Position numbers and translations under genes: made by a program
Part shown: positions 34,711 through 43,626 of the stretch, in pieces
Position numbering within the stretch: position 1 is the first letter of the stretch
How the letters are laid out: each line of letters starts with the position of its first letter
DNA from: Alistipes sp.
Lineage (GTDB): Bacteria > Bacteroidota > Bacteroidia > Bacteroidales > Rikenellaceae
Length of the DNA stretch: 64,000 nucleotides
Assembly (NCBI GenBank): GCA_017410165.1
Contig: JAFQRH010000001.1
Span: 1-64,000, forward strand
Direction of reading: 5' to 3'
The notes under the pieces: model-generated
The model's database searches: none
What the model was told of the DNA's origin: nothing
The model's input: only the letters and a program-made list of their open reading frames with translations

Positions 34711-34795
34711 GGCAAGGGACTCAACGGAGGGGGCTCAATGGAAAGGGGCTCAACGAAGGGGGCGTGATAGAGGAATCCAACTCAACGGAGGGGGC
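34711..34795 (+). repeat. CTCAACGGAGGGGG repeats in the trxB leader
   Basis: Four imperfect copies of CTCAAC(G/T)GA(A/G)GGGG(G/C) lie in the 211-base gap between the pseudokinase gene and trxB. Confidence 0.75.
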
Positions 34796-34840
34796 GAAAA
34801 ACCAAGAAAAAACCAAGAAAAAACACAAAAACAAAAAGAT

Positions 34841-35767
34841 ATGGAACAGGTAAAATGTTTGATAATCGGTAGCGGTCCTGCGGGTTTCACTGCTGCCATC
34901 TATGCGGCGCGTGCGTCGCTCTCGCCGGTGCTCTACGAGGGTATCGAGCCGGGTGGTCAGCTGACCACAACAACCGAAATCGAGAACTTCCCGGGCTATC
35001 CGGAGGGCATCTCGGGCAACGCAATGATGGACGACCTGCGCCGTCAGGCAAAACGCTTTGGCACGGATGTTCGCACGGGTATTGTCGCGTCGATTGACAC
35101 CACGCAGCGTCCGTTCCGCGTCGCCATCGACGGCGGCGACGAGATTCTCGCCGAGAGCATCATCATCGCTACGGGCGCATCGGCAAAGTATCTGGGTCTG
35201 CCATCCGAGCTGCGTTTCCGCGGTATGGGCGTGAGTGCGTGTGCAACGTGCGACGGCTTCTTCTACCGCAAGCAGGATGTGGCTGTCGTGGGCGGTGGCG
35301 ATACGGCGTGCGAGGAGGCGACCTACTTGGCTTCGCTCTGCCGTCAGGTCTATCTCATCGTGCGCAAACCGTTCCTTCGCGCATCGAAGGCGATGCAGGA
35401 GCGCGTATTCAACACGCCGAACATCAAGGTCCTCTTCGAGCACAACACCGCCGAGGTGCTGGGCGACGACGACGGCGTAACGGGCGTTCGCGTGCGCAAG
35501 AACGACGGCGAGGAGTACGAGATTCCGATTTCGGGCTTCTTCCTTGCCATCGGCCACCATCCGAACACCGAGCTCGTGGCAGGCAAACTCGCCCTCGACG
35601 AGCAGGGCTACATCGTGACCGTTGCCGGCACGTCGCGCACCTCGTGTGAGGGTATCTTTGCGGCGGGCGACGTCTGCGACCCACACTATCGTCAGGCGAT
35701 TGTGGCTGCCGGTTCGGGTTGCATTGCGGCTCTCGATGCCGAGCGATTCCTCGCAGCCAACAAATAG
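34841..35767 (+). CDS. trxB: Thioredoxin reductase
   Basis: A 308-residue FAD/NADPH flavoenzyme that reduces thioredoxin. The FAD motif IIGSGPAGFTAAIYAARA is near the start, the redox-active CATC is in ACATCDGFFY (about residue 134), the NADPH motif VVGGGDTACEEA follows, and the C-terminal FAD site reads GIFAAGDVCD. Length and start are standard. Confidence 0.96.
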   Translation: MEQVKCLIIGSGPAGFTAAIYAARASLSPVLYEGIEPGGQLTTTTEIENFPGYPEGISGNAMMDDLRRQAKRFGTDVRTGIVASIDTTQRPFRVAIDGGDEILAESIIIATGASAKYLGLPSELRFRGMGVSACATCDGFFYRKQDVAVVGGGDTACEEATYLASLCRQVYLIVRKPFLRASKAMQERVFNTPNIKVLFEHNTAEVLGDDDGVTGVRVRKNDGEEYEIPISGFFLAIGHHPNTELVAGKLALDEQGYIVTVAGTSRTSCEGIFAAGDVCDPHYRQAIVAAGSGCIAALDAERFLAANK

Positions 35768-35770
35768 ATG

Positions 35771-35850
35771 CTCTAAACGGTCACCGGTATAGCATAAACG
35801 GACCGAATAGCGTATAAACGAGGACCAAACAGCGTATAAACGAGCCGAAA
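35771..35850 (+). repeat. AGCGTATAAACGAG repeats before rnz
   Basis: Three imperfect copies of about 23 bp centred on AGC(G)TATAAACGA lie between trxB and rnz. Confidence 0.7.
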
Positions 35851-35851
35851 A

Positions 35852-36763
35852 ATGATAAAGGTCACCATTCTGGGCAATGCGTCGGCAAAGCCGACCGTGA
35901 ATCGCCACCCCTCGTCGCAGATAGTGTGTGTCAATGAGCAGTACTATCTGGTCGATGCGGGCGAGGGCGTTCAGCAGCGTATGTTCCGCGCCGGAATCAA
36001 TCCGTTGCGACTGCGCGGTGTCTTTATCTCGCATCTGCACGGCGACCACGTCTTCGGACTCTTTCCGCTGCTCTCGACACTCGGCCTCTACGGTCGTCAG
36101 ACGCCGCTCACGGTCTATGCGCCGCGCCCGTTTGGCGAGATTTTGGAGGCGCATCTGCGCTTTTTCGACTCGCAACTCCCGTACGAGGTGCAGTGGGTCG
36201 AGGTCGATACGACCAAGCACCGCATCATCTTTGAAAATCGCACGCTCGAAGTGTGGAGCATTCCGCTTCGCCACCGCGTGCCGTGTGCCGGCTTCCTCTT
36301 CCGCGAGAAGCAGGGCGAGAAGAATGTCGATAAGTGGTGCATCGAGCGTTACGGGCTCTCGATAGCGCAAATCGTGGCTGCCAAGCGTGGCGAGGATGTC
36401 ACTTTGGAGGACGGCACAACGCTCCCCAACGAGCAACTCACATACTACGCCCACACGCCACGCTCGTACGCCTACCTCTCGGATACGGCACGCTCGGCCA
36501 TCGCAGCACGCCGCGTGAAGGGTGTCGATTTGCTCTACCACGAGGCAACCTACACCTCCGACCAGAGCCGCGAAGCCAAGGCGCGAGGCCACTCAACTGC
36601 CGCCGATGCCGCACGCACAGCACTTGCAGCCGAGGCCGGTCGTCTGCTCATCGGTCACTTTTCGTCGCGCTACAAGAGCGCAGATGTGCTGCTCGACGAG
36701 GCACGCACCATCTTCCCGCAGAGCGATATTGCCACCGAGGGCGAAACATACGTTTTGAAGTAA
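35852..36763 (+). CDS. rnz: Ribonuclease Z
   Basis: A 303-residue metallo-beta-lactamase-fold endonuclease that trims tRNA 3' ends. The zinc motif SHLHGDHVFGL is clear, the substrate-handling PxKxxxxE-like loop and the later YLSDTA and LYHEATYT motifs match RNase Z, and GHFSSRY is near the C-terminus. It starts 84 bases after trxB and ends 15 bases before the next methyltransferase gene. Confidence 0.94.
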   Translation: MIKVTILGNASAKPTVNRHPSSQIVCVNEQYYLVDAGEGVQQRMFRAGINPLRLRGVFISHLHGDHVFGLFPLLSTLGLYGRQTPLTVYAPRPFGEILEAHLRFFDSQLPYEVQWVEVDTTKHRIIFENRTLEVWSIPLRHRVPCAGFLFREKQGEKNVDKWCIERYGLSIAQIVAAKRGEDVTLEDGTTLPNEQLTYYAHTPRSYAYLSDTARSAIAARRVKGVDLLYHEATYTSDQSREAKARGHSTAADAARTALAAEAGRLLIGHFSSRYKSADVLLDEARTIFPQSDIATEGETYVLK

Positions 36764-36778
36764 AAAGTTAAGATACAA

Positions 36779-37513
36779 ATGATTACACGCGCGGAAATAC
36801 AAGCCATACGCTCACTCGCCGACAAACGCGGTCGCATCGAGCAGCGAGCATTCGTTGCCGAGGGCGAGAAACTTGTCGATGAGCTGCGCCACTCCTCGTT
36901 GCGCGTTCGTCGCACGCTGGCAACCGAGCCGATTTGGAGCGATGCGGAGATAGTTTCGACGAAGGAGATGGAGCGCATATCGCAACTCAAAACCGCCAAT
37001 CGCGCACTCGCCATTGTCGATATTCCCGACTACGACCTGCGCCTTGCCAACCCTGCCGAAGGGCTTGTTTTGGCACTCGACCGTGTGCAGAATCCGGGCA
37101 ATCTCGGCACCATCATCCGCCTTGCCGACTGGTTCGGCATCAGCGACATCGTCTGTTCGGAGGATTGTGCCGACTGCTTCAACCCGAAGGTCGTACAGGC
37201 GACAATGGGGGCGATTATCCGCGTGAGAGTCCACTACACCGACCTTACGGCGTGGCTTGCCTCGCAACGCAAAGCGGGCGCAGAGGTCTATGGCACGATG
37301 CTCGATGGCGAGAACATCTACGAGCGAGGGCTCTCGACGTGTGGCGTGATTGTGATGGGCAACGAGGGTCAGGGCATATCGCCGGCGGTCGCCGAGCAGG
37401 TGTCGCAACGACTCTTCGTTCCGCCATATCCTGCCGAGCGAAACGGCTCGGAGTCGCTCAACGTAGCCATCGCAACAGCGGTTGTCTGTGCCGAGTTCCG
37501 TCGTCGCGGGTAG
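36779..37513 (+). CDS. SpoU/TrmH family RNA 2'-O-ribose methyltransferase
   Basis: 244 residues. An N-terminal substrate-binding domain (IRSLADKRGRIEQRAFVAEGEKLVDEL) is followed by the SPOUT knot: ALDRVQNPGNLGTIIRLADWFGI, VMGNEGQGISP and PPYPAERNGSESLNVAIATAV. It resembles 23S rRNA ribose methylases of the RlmB/TsnR-like group, but the target nucleotide cannot be told. It is the last gene before a 426-base repeat-rich gap. Confidence 0.88.
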   Translation: MITRAEIQAIRSLADKRGRIEQRAFVAEGEKLVDELRHSSLRVRRTLATEPIWSDAEIVSTKEMERISQLKTANRALAIVDIPDYDLRLANPAEGLVLALDRVQNPGNLGTIIRLADWFGISDIVCSEDCADCFNPKVVQATMGAIIRVRVHYTDLTAWLASQRKAGAEVYGTMLDGENIYERGLSTCGVIVMGNEGQGISPAVAEQVSQRLFVPPYPAERNGSESLNVAIATAVVCAEFRRRG

Positions 37514-37515
37514 AG

Positions 37516-37745
37516 GCGTTAAGAGCGTTAGGGAGTTTAGGGGCGTTAAGGGCGTTAGGGAGTTTAGGGAATTTAGAGAATTTAGAGAATTTAGGGAGGA
37601 CCTTAATTGACTTTACCTGACCTTACCCGACCTTAAAGCAATCGAAGATTGCGCGACCTAACTCGACCTTATTTGACCTTACTCGACCTTAAACTCCTTA
37701 AATTCCTTAAATTCCTTAAATTCCCTAAATTCCCTAAACTCCCTA
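37516..37745. repeat. Composite intergenic repeat, locus 4
   Basis: GGCGTTAAG and TTTAGGGAA units on the left, ACCCGACCTTA 10-mers in the middle enclosing the hairpin GCAATC-GAA-GATTGC (37638-37652), and inverted TAAATTCCC/TAAACTCCC units on the right. The whole has rough two-fold symmetry. Confidence 0.85.
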
Positions 37746-37753
37746 CCCCCCCC

Positions 37754-37799
37754 AACAAAAATAGTGTGTCCAAAAGTTTTTGGACACACTATTTTTGTT
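37754..37799. terminator. Strong bidirectional terminator hairpin
   Basis: AACAAAAATAGTGTGTCC pairs with GGACACACTATTTTTGTT around a short AAAAGTTTTT loop. It separates the convergent methyltransferase and lipoprotein genes. Confidence 0.85.
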
Positions 37800-37809
37800 A
37801 GAAGTTGTA

Positions 37810-37911
37810 TAACAAGAGGGATTTCAAGGCTTGCGTAGCCCGAAAAAGCGCAGTTTACTCGGCGTAAATGAGCATTTTGAGGGCAAGCGTAACGCAGAAA
37901 TCACCTTGTTA
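37810..37911. mobile_element. MITE-like palindromic element, about 102 bp
   Basis: The ends are inverted: TAACAAG..GATTTC on the left and GAAATC..CTTGTTA on the right (37810-37825 and 37897-37911). The inside is also partly self-complementary (GCTTGCGTAGCCC against GGGCAAGCG). It is followed by GACGGCTTCTTT, a string also found at 10018-10029. No gene is present. Confidence 0.5.
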
Positions 37912-37939
37912 GACGGCTTCTTTTCTGTTAAGCAACTCC

Positions 37940-39457
37940 TTATCGAAGCGTTACCTTGCGGCTTGCAGTGCGGTTGATAGGCATCAACTTTGCGCGTGGC
38001 TGCTTGGTTGCCGCGATGCTCTTGGAGAGAATCTTCTTGCCCGAGTGCGAACGATAGAGACGTGCGCCGGTCGAGAGCGACTGCAAGTCGGACTCCTTGA
38101 AGAGCTGCACCTCGCCATCGTAGGTTGCAGTCACTGTATTGCCCGCCACGTCCTTGAACGTAAGCGTCACCTTGTGGCCTGCGGCACTCTGCTCCGAAGC
38201 GAGCGCACCCGACACTGCGGCTGCGTAATCGACGAAGTAACCCTCGGCATCGAGCGTTCCCCACCACGTACCATATACGTAGCCCTCGGCATCTATACAA
38301 CCCGGCATCACGCTGTTCTCCTTACCCGTTTCGCTGATAGTCGAAATCGGGAACTCGCCCGCCGGGAAGGTGGTCTGGCTCATCGGCACAAACATATCGA
38401 AGAAGACAACCTCGCTCTCGCCCTTGTACATCTCGACGTAGAGGTTGCGCGTACCTGTTTGATAATAGTCATCGAAATCGACAGCGTAGCACTCGGTTGC
38501 CGCCATCGTGACGCTCTTGGTGAGCGACGTGTCGCCCTCGACCAAACCCAAGTCGGTCGAGCCGCCACTCGTCTCATAGACGAAGCGGTACTTCGTGAGC
38601 GGAGTCGTTACGATGCCGTCGTAACCAAAGACGCACACCGTAAGATCGTCGCCATTTTCGAGCATACCCGTATAGTCGAACTCGTTGAGTCCGTAGCCAC
38701 CGACATAGTACGACATTCCCCACTCGGCTGCCTCTTCGAGCACGGCAGCGATAATCTCGCTATCGGTAGCACCCGCAAGGTCCTCCGTATAGTAGAGGTT
38801 CAGCAGGTAGTACTCGTTTTCAATCGACGGCGTAACGGTGATAATCTCGCCCTCGTGGCTCACCGTGAAGGTGTTCGACGACATCTTCGCCTCGATGGTC
38901 GAGAACGGCAACACCTCAACGTCGGTCGTAATCTCGCCCGAAGCCGAAATGCCCGCAGCATACACATAGTAGTCGGTCTGCGGCACAAGGTCGCAGGTGT
39001 AGTACCAAGTCGATTTGCCCACCGAGAGGAAGTCGTTGAAGGTGAGCGTCTCGCCGTACTCCTTCATTATCTCGATATACGATTTGATGTCGGCAACAAT
39101 CTCCTCGATGAGTTGTTTCGGGTCGCTATATTTCTCGTACTCCGTGCGCTCGATAACGTCGTAGTAGTACGCCATCGAACCATCCTTCGGCTCGACCGAC
39201 ACAGTGGCACACGAGCCGGTAATCTCGCCTACCGAGATAGCAAAATTCGCCTGTGGCTGCACAGGGTCGTCGCCATCCTCCTTGCCGTCTTCCTTGCCAT
39301 CTTCCTTGCCTTCGTCGCCATCCGGATTCTGGTTATCACCCTCCGGTGTCTGCTCCGTACCATCGCCTTCGCCCGGCAGCGGCTCCGGCGTCTCACAACC
39401 GACTGCCAACAGCGCAACGGCTGCCAACAGCGTCATAAAGAAACTAACCTTTTTCAT
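37940..39457 (-). CDS. Large surface-type lipoprotein with KEDG repeats
   Basis: 505 residues. The signal peptide ends in LLAVGC, so Cys21 is lipidated. It is followed by an acidic stretch with KEDGKEDGKEDG repeats (about 50-65), then a fibronectin-type-III-like segment (ANFAISVGEITGSCATVSVEPKDGSM, and YYYTCDLVPQTDYYVYAAG written in part here). The rest is beta-rich with many Tyr, Asp and Thr residues. The C-terminus is unexpectedly basic (RAKLMPINRTASRKVTLR). It is probably exposed on the cell surface. The function is unknown. It is separated from folE by about 70 bases. Confidence 0.65.
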   Translation of the reverse strand: MKKVSFFMTLLAAVALLAVGCETPEPLPGEGDGTEQTPEGDNQNPDGDEGKEDGKEDGKEDGDDPVQPQANFAISVGEITGSCATVSVEPKDGSMAYYYDVIERTEYEKYSDPKQLIEEIVADIKSYIEIMKEYGETLTFNDFLSVGKSTWYYTCDLVPQTDYYVYAAGISASGEITTDVEVLPFSTIEAKMSSNTFTVSHEGEIITVTPSIENEYYLLNLYYTEDLAGATDSEIIAAVLEEAAEWGMSYYVGGYGLNEFDYTGMLENGDDLTVCVFGYDGIVTTPLTKYRFVYETSGGSTDLGLVEGDTSLTKSVTMAATECYAVDFDDYYQTGTRNLYVEMYKGESEVVFFDMFVPMSQTTFPAGEFPISTISETGKENSVMPGCIDAEGYVYGTWWGTLDAEGYFVDYAAAVSGALASEQSAAGHKVTLTFKDVAGNTVTATYDGEVQLFKESDLQSLSTGARLYRSHSGKKILSKSIAATKQPRAKLMPINRTASRKVTLR

Positions 39458-39526
39458 CTGATTCTGTTTTTTGTTTATTGTTTTATACTATGTTGATTTT
39501 CAACTCTTTGTTCCTTCTCGTGTGGA

Positions 39527-40129
39527 CTATCGCAATCGGCTCGAAATGAGCGACATAAACTCCTCGCGCGTACGCGGGTCAGAGAGGAATATGCCCGTGA
39601 ATGCCGACGTTGTGGTTGCCGAATCCTGCTTCTCGACACCGCGCATCTGCATACACATATGCGACGCCTCGATGACCACCGCAACGCCCATCGGGTCGAG
39701 TGCCTCCTGAATCGAGTCGCGAATCTGCACCGTCAGTCGCTCCTGCACCTGCAAGCGGCGTGCAAAGCACTCTACAACGCGGGCAATCTTCGACAATCCG
39801 GTAATCTTACCGTTCGGGATATACGCCACGTGCGCACGGCCGACAAACGGCAACATATGGTGCTCGCAGACCGAGAAGAGCTCGATATCCTTGACGACGA
39901 CCATCTGTTTGTACTCCTCGCGGAACATCGCCGATTGCAGGATGGCAATCGGGTCCTCGTCGTAGCCCTTGGTCAGGAACGACCACGCCTTTGCCACGCG
40001 TTCGGGGGTCTTAATCAGCCCCTCGCGCTCGACATCCTCGCCGAGCAGGCGCAACACCTCGCGGTAGTGATATTTGAGTTGTTCAATGCGTTCGAGGTCG
40101 TAGTTGTCCTCGCGTTTGTAATTTGCCAT
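39527..40129 (-). CDS. folE: GTP cyclohydrolase I
   Basis: A 200-residue type I enzyme that makes 7,8-dihydroneopterin triphosphate for folate. The zinc ligands lie in [20 protein letters not shown] and in [12 protein letters not shown], and [12 protein letters not shown] is the conserved helix. It starts 41 bases after rdgB and is the last gene of a four-gene minus-strand cluster. Confidence 0.95.
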   Translation of the reverse strand: MANYKREDNYDLERIEQLKYHYREVLRLLGEDVEREGLIKTPERVAKAWSFLTKGYDEDPIAILQSAMFREEYKQMVVVKDIELFSVCEHHMLPFVGRAHVAYIPNGKITGLSKIARVVECFARRLQVQERLTVQIRDSIQEALDPMGVAVVIEASHMCMQMRGVEKQDSATTTSAFTGIFLSDPRTREEFMSLISSRLR

Positions 40130-40170
40130 AAAAGAATTAGGTAAATAAATTTGAAACTGCTTCTGATATT

Positions 40171-40755
40171 TTATTTGTCTGTTTTGCGTAAAAATTCGAC
40201 CAAACGTGCTACGGCTCGACCTCGGTGCGAGATTGCGTTCTTCGCCTCGGCACTCATCTCGGCAAAGCTCTCCGTGTGGCCCTCCGGCACAAACAGCGGA
40301 TCGTACCCAAAGCCGCCTGCGCCCGACATCTGCTCGGCTATCACACCATCGACACGACCCTCGAACAGGTGCTCCTCGCCGTCCAAAATCAGGGCAATAA
40401 CCGTACGAAAATGTGCTCGACGGTCGCTTTTATCCGCCAAATTGCGCAACAGCAATGCATTGTTCGCCGCAAAGTCGTGCCCATCGGTTGCGTAGCGTGC
40501 CGAATGCACCCCGGGCTCGCCACCCAGCGCATCGACCTCCAAGCCCGTATCGTCGGCAAAGCAGTCGCGCCCCGTACGCTCGTGGACATATCGTGCCTTT
40601 TGCAGAGCGTTGCCTTCGAGCGTCGCCGCCGTCTCGGGAATATCCTCCGTGATGCCGCACTCGGCGAGCGTCACCAAGCGAAACTCGTCGCCCAGCACCG
40701 CTTGTACCTCGCCCAATTTATGGGCATTATTCGTTGCAAAAATTATCTGTTTCAT
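40171..40755 (-). CDS. rdgB: Non-canonical purine NTP pyrophosphatase (RdgB/HAM1)
   Basis: 194 residues. It hydrolyses dITP, XTP and ITP to keep the nucleotide pool clean. [42 protein letters not shown] and [20 protein letters not shown] are the family motifs. I start at ATG 40755, which overlaps the upstream lipoprotein stop by four bases (ATGA). The in-frame start 17 codons upstream has no homology support. Confidence 0.95.
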   Translation of the reverse strand: MKQIIFATNNAHKLGEVQAVLGDEFRLVTLAECGITEDIPETAATLEGNALQKARYVHERTGRDCFADDTGLEVDALGGEPGVHSARYATDGHDFAANNALLLRNLADKSDRRAHFRTVIALILDGEEHLFEGRVDGVIAEQMSGAGGFGYDPLFVPEGHTESFAEMSAEAKNAISHRGRAVARLVEFLRKTDK

Positions 40756-41558
40756 CGCTTCGGAATTGCTACTGTGTAGGGGAATCGCTCGTAATCTATC
40801 CTCCATCCATCTACGTACACCGCCACGTGGTGACCGGTACCATCGTCAAGGTTTTCGTAGATAATATCGACCGACATTGTTTGAAGGGCGCTGTTTACGA
40901 TGCATACCGGCTCCAACGAACGCCACTCGATGCGGTGATTATCCTTTTTGGTACCCCACGAACTATCGTTGGTGTAGGTTGCCGTCGTGTCGAACAGGTG
41001 TTTCAACATATAGGTATTTCCACGAGTAATCAACTCGTAGCGGTTGGTGTATATCGCCTCCAAATTAACCCTCGAGAGTTCATCCTCGTAACCGACAAAT
41101 TCGTCTTTCGTACAAGAGATTGTAAAACAACACTCCTCGTCGGCATTGCCCCAAATGGAGACCAACTCTTTCTTGTGGGATGGGTTGTCGATTTCGTACA
41201 CATATCCCGCCTTCCATTGTCCGCCCTCGGCGAGCGTCTTTCCATCGGTGGCAACATATAATATATGGTTATACGACGCCTTCTGCGTAAAGTAGTAAAC
41301 CCCGTCGTCGGTGGTGATTTGACCCTCCGGAAAATACTGATTTTTGATGCGCTCGGCTGTCTGCTCGTCGCCCGTCATCAACATCTCGGTAAATACCGCA
41401 TAGTCGAGAAATGGCACTTGTTGCACGAATGCCAAGCTGCGCATCTTGTCGTACAAAATATTCGGAACTTTGGTCTCATTGCGAAAATCGCCCTCCGAAA
41501 GACGGCACGAGGTGAGTGTCGTCAGTGCTATAATCGTTGCAAATATATACTTTTTCAT
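40752..41558 (-). CDS. Lipoprotein of unknown function
   Basis: 268 residues. The signal peptide MKKYIFATIIALTTLTSC ends in a lipobox with Cys18. The mature part is mixed alpha-beta with several aromatic strands (GVYYFTQKASYNHILYVATDG, YVYEIDNPSHKKELVSIWG) and no motif I can name. It sits 14 bases after the beta-barrel-like gene and overlaps rdgB by four bases. Confidence 0.6.
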   Translation of the reverse strand: MKKYIFATIIALTTLTSCRLSEGDFRNETKVPNILYDKMRSLAFVQQVPFLDYAVFTEMLMTGDEQTAERIKNQYFPEGQITTDDGVYYFTQKASYNHILYVATDGKTLAEGGQWKAGYVYEIDNPSHKKELVSIWGNADEECCFTISCTKDEFVGYEDELSRVNLEAIYTNRYELITRGNTYMLKHLFDTTATYTNDSSWGTKKDNHRIEWRSLEPVCIVNSALQTMSVDIIYENLDDGTGHHVAVYVDGWRIDYERFPYTVAIPKR

Positions 41559-41572
41559 AATGCTTCCCTCCT

Positions 41573-42307
41573 CTATTTTTTATTCTTCTTTGCGGCATCA
41601 AAACGATAGCCCATACCTATACGGAACATACCCGACATTCCGCCACCAATCTCGGCAAAACCGAAGAGTTTGCGACCAAACGTGCATCCTACCAATGTCA
41701 CATCGCCCCACGGCAAAATATCGTAAAGATCGGTCATAACACCAAACGAAATCGACGAGTAGAGTTGCACCTTCTCGCGCCAATACCATACGAAACGCAC
41801 CGTCGGCATCACGCCTATCATATACAGATTATTGACTTCTAACGTCTCTCCGGTTATCGAGTGGCGAGTTCGTTCGACCGACGCACCAAAGGTGACCATA
41901 CCGCCATACTGCAACCAACGACGGTCGTGGTAGAGATAACTGAGCGTGTAGTTACCCACAAACCAACGCGGCGTAGTATATGTGTCGGCGTTGTTGATTT
42001 TGTCGTTAAAATTGTTATTCTGGCGAAGATCGTAGTCGCGAATATCGTAGTCGTACCAACTTTCATCCAAAAACCACGTTTGAGACAACCCAAGCGAGCC
42101 GACACCTATGCGAACTTCGTGTTTGTTGATACGCTTGGGCAGAACAATCTCCTTCAAGAGAACCTGCTCGCCCTCCCGCTGCGTGAAGGTCTTTATAACC
42201 TTCCTATCCTCGTACTTCTCGATACGCCTCTCGACCACCTGTGCCGAGCCAACCCCCGCAACCGCTATCGCCAGCGCAAGGGTCATTAGTCGTCTTACTG
42301 TTTTCAT
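41573..42307 (-). CDS. Predicted outer-membrane beta-barrel protein
   Basis: 244 residues. A signal peptide (MKTVRRLMTLALAIAVAGVGSA) is followed by a short charged region and then amphipathic strands with aromatic belts (TPRWFVGNYTLSYLYHDRRWLQYGGMVTFG is the clearest part, read here only as motif). The C-terminal strand FRIGMGYRFDAAKKNKK resembles a barrel end. No family is recognised. It is first in the cluster with the lipoprotein, rdgB and folE. Confidence 0.6.
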   Translation of the reverse strand: MKTVRRLMTLALAIAVAGVGSAQVVERRIEKYEDRKVIKTFTQREGEQVLLKEIVLPKRINKHEVRIGVGSLGLSQTWFLDESWYDYDIRDYDLRQNNNFNDKINNADTYTTPRWFVGNYTLSYLYHDRRWLQYGGMVTFGASVERTRHSITGETLEVNNLYMIGVMPTVRFVWYWREKVQLYSSISFGVMTDLYDILPWGDVTLVGCTFGRKLFGFAEIGGGMSGMFRIGMGYRFDAAKKNKK

Positions 42308-42334
42308 ATGTTTGTTGTTTTTTATGTGTTTTCA

Positions 42335-42466
42335 GGGGTTTAGGGTTGTTATGGGTGCGGCCCCACTTGGCAACCTCTTACTAAACCTTACTTTTTTTTA
42401 AGGGAGTTTAGAGAATTTAGGGAATTTAAGGATTTATATCCTTAACGACTCTAACGACCTTAATCC
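42335..42466. repeat. Composite intergenic repeat, locus 5
   Basis: GGGGTTTAGGG, the GGCCCCACTTGG-CAACC and CTAAACCTTAC motif, TTTAGGGAA 9-mers, and AACGACTCT/AACGACCTT 9-mers. It forms the left half of the 304-base gap. Confidence 0.8.
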
Positions 42467-42491
42467 CTGCCGTCCAACTCGCCACCCCCTT

Positions 42492-42612
42492 AAATTGATT
42501 TTAGGCAGGGGTTTACAACGCTGTCAAGGATTTTGTGGCAGGAGCATACTTGGCGTATGTGACTGTCACAAAATTTGCTGACAAGGAAGTAAACACCGCA
42601 TAAAATCGATTT
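42492..42612. mobile_element. MITE-like 121-bp palindromic element
   Basis: A nearly complete hairpin: AAATTGATTTTA (42492-42503) with TAAAATCGATTT (42601-42612), GTTTAC with GTAAAC (42511/42589), TTTTGTGGCAG with CTGTCACAAAA (42531/42563), and a CATAC-TTGGC-GTATG tip. The mismatches are of G-U type, so the RNA would pair fully. The right end touches the stop codon of the HAD phosphatase gene. Confidence 0.55.
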
Positions 42613-43463
42613 TACTTTGCTATTTCAAGTTGCTCCACCTTATAATCCGCCACACATTTATCAATTATCGCCTTCACAACAGAGTCAATCTCGGAGCCGT
42701 CGGTGTAGTCGGCAGGACAGACGTGATTGACACGGTTGTCGCGGATGAGCGTATTCATCTCCTTGCGCTTCTGCTTGTCCTTCGGATTATAGACCGCCAC
42801 CGAGTGGCCGCCGAAGTTCTTGACCAGACGCATACACGGGATGTCGGTCGTGCCGTCGCCGACGTAAATCATACGCGAGAATGGCACCGGACGCGAACGC
42901 TCCTCCATATATTTGTTCACCTGCTTGGTGTCATAGACCGACTCGACGCCCTTGTTGATTTTGAATATGAACTGCGTCTTGTTGGTGTAGTTTACCGCCA
43001 CCGCCGGCCAATAGGCAATGCCATCGACGTTGTAGAGGAACGAGCAGGCATAGATTTTATTGAAGCGGTCGGCAATCGACGTACCCTCGATAATCTCCTT
43101 TAAGCCCGACGAGTTGATGTAGTGCAGAATGCGCACACCGCGCTCGGCACCATACGAGTTGATGCGGTCGAACCACTGCTCGACACCCGGGTAGAACGGG
43201 ATGTTGCGACCCGACTCCTGAAACGCCTCGCGGCGCAACGAGATGCCCTTCGCCTGTGCCTCGCGCAACATCAGCGCCATATAGGTCAGAATCTGGTCGG
43301 CATCCTGCTCCTCTGCCAGACGATTCGACTCGCTCCAAAACTCCATATTCGACTTGCCGACCGCCGGTATGAAGTTGTACTCCTGCATATTGCCGGCAGC
43401 GAGCGTACCGTCGAAGTCGTAAATCAACGCTATCGTAAAGAGGTTTTTACTGTTTTCGCCCAT
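42612..43463 (-). CDS. HAD-superfamily phosphatase (phosphoserine phosphatase-like)
   Basis: 283 residues. The nucleophile motif IYDFDGTLAAGN holds the catalytic Asp, and motif III is MIYVGDGTTDIPCMRLV. Between them a helical cap and a serine-containing INSSGLKEIIEG segment match the SerB-like branch. The substrate is unknown. I start at ATG 43463, because the TTG at 43487 lies within the -7 box TAACTTTG (43485-43492). It is monocistronic. Confidence 0.82.
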   Translation of the reverse strand: MGENSKNLFTIALIYDFDGTLAAGNMQEYNFIPAVGKSNMEFWSESNRLAEEQDADQILTYMALMLREAQAKGISLRREAFQESGRNIPFYPGVEQWFDRINSYGAERGVRILHYINSSGLKEIIEGTSIADRFNKIYACSFLYNVDGIAYWPAVAVNYTNKTQFIFKINKGVESVYDTKQVNKYMEERSRPVPFSRMIYVGDGTTDIPCMRLVKNFGGHSVAVYNPKDKQKRKEMNTLIRDNRVNHVCPADYTDGSEIDSVVKAIIDKCVADYKVEQLEIAK

Positions 43464-43484
43464 TTTTATAAAGATATTTGGTCT

Positions 43485-43492
43485 CAAAGTTA
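43485..43492 (-). promoter_or_regulatory. -7 promoter box TAACTTTG for the HAD phosphatase
   Basis: Matches TAnnTTTG on the minus strand, about 22 bases before the ATG at 43463. Confidence 0.6.
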
Positions 43493-43579
43493 GTAATTTT
43501 CGGGCAGAAAGCGCAAATTTTTACCCAAGAAAAAGCGTATATCGGGCATCATTCGTGGCTTTTCTTCGCGCTTTTTCAC

Positions 43580-43587
43580 TATTTTTG
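43580..43587 (+). promoter_or_regulatory. -7 promoter box TATTTTTG for the nitroreductase gene
   Basis: Matches TAnnTTTG. The transcript would start near 43593, giving a leader of about 33 nt. Confidence 0.6.
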
Positions 43588-43626
43588 CACTCGACGCAAA
43601 CCGATAACCAAAAAACAAGTACAGAT

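Noticed and set aside
37824..38300. Minus-strand open frame overlapping the MITE-like element and the lipoprotein gene
   Set aside because: It lies in another frame of a convincing lipoprotein and ends in repeat DNA.
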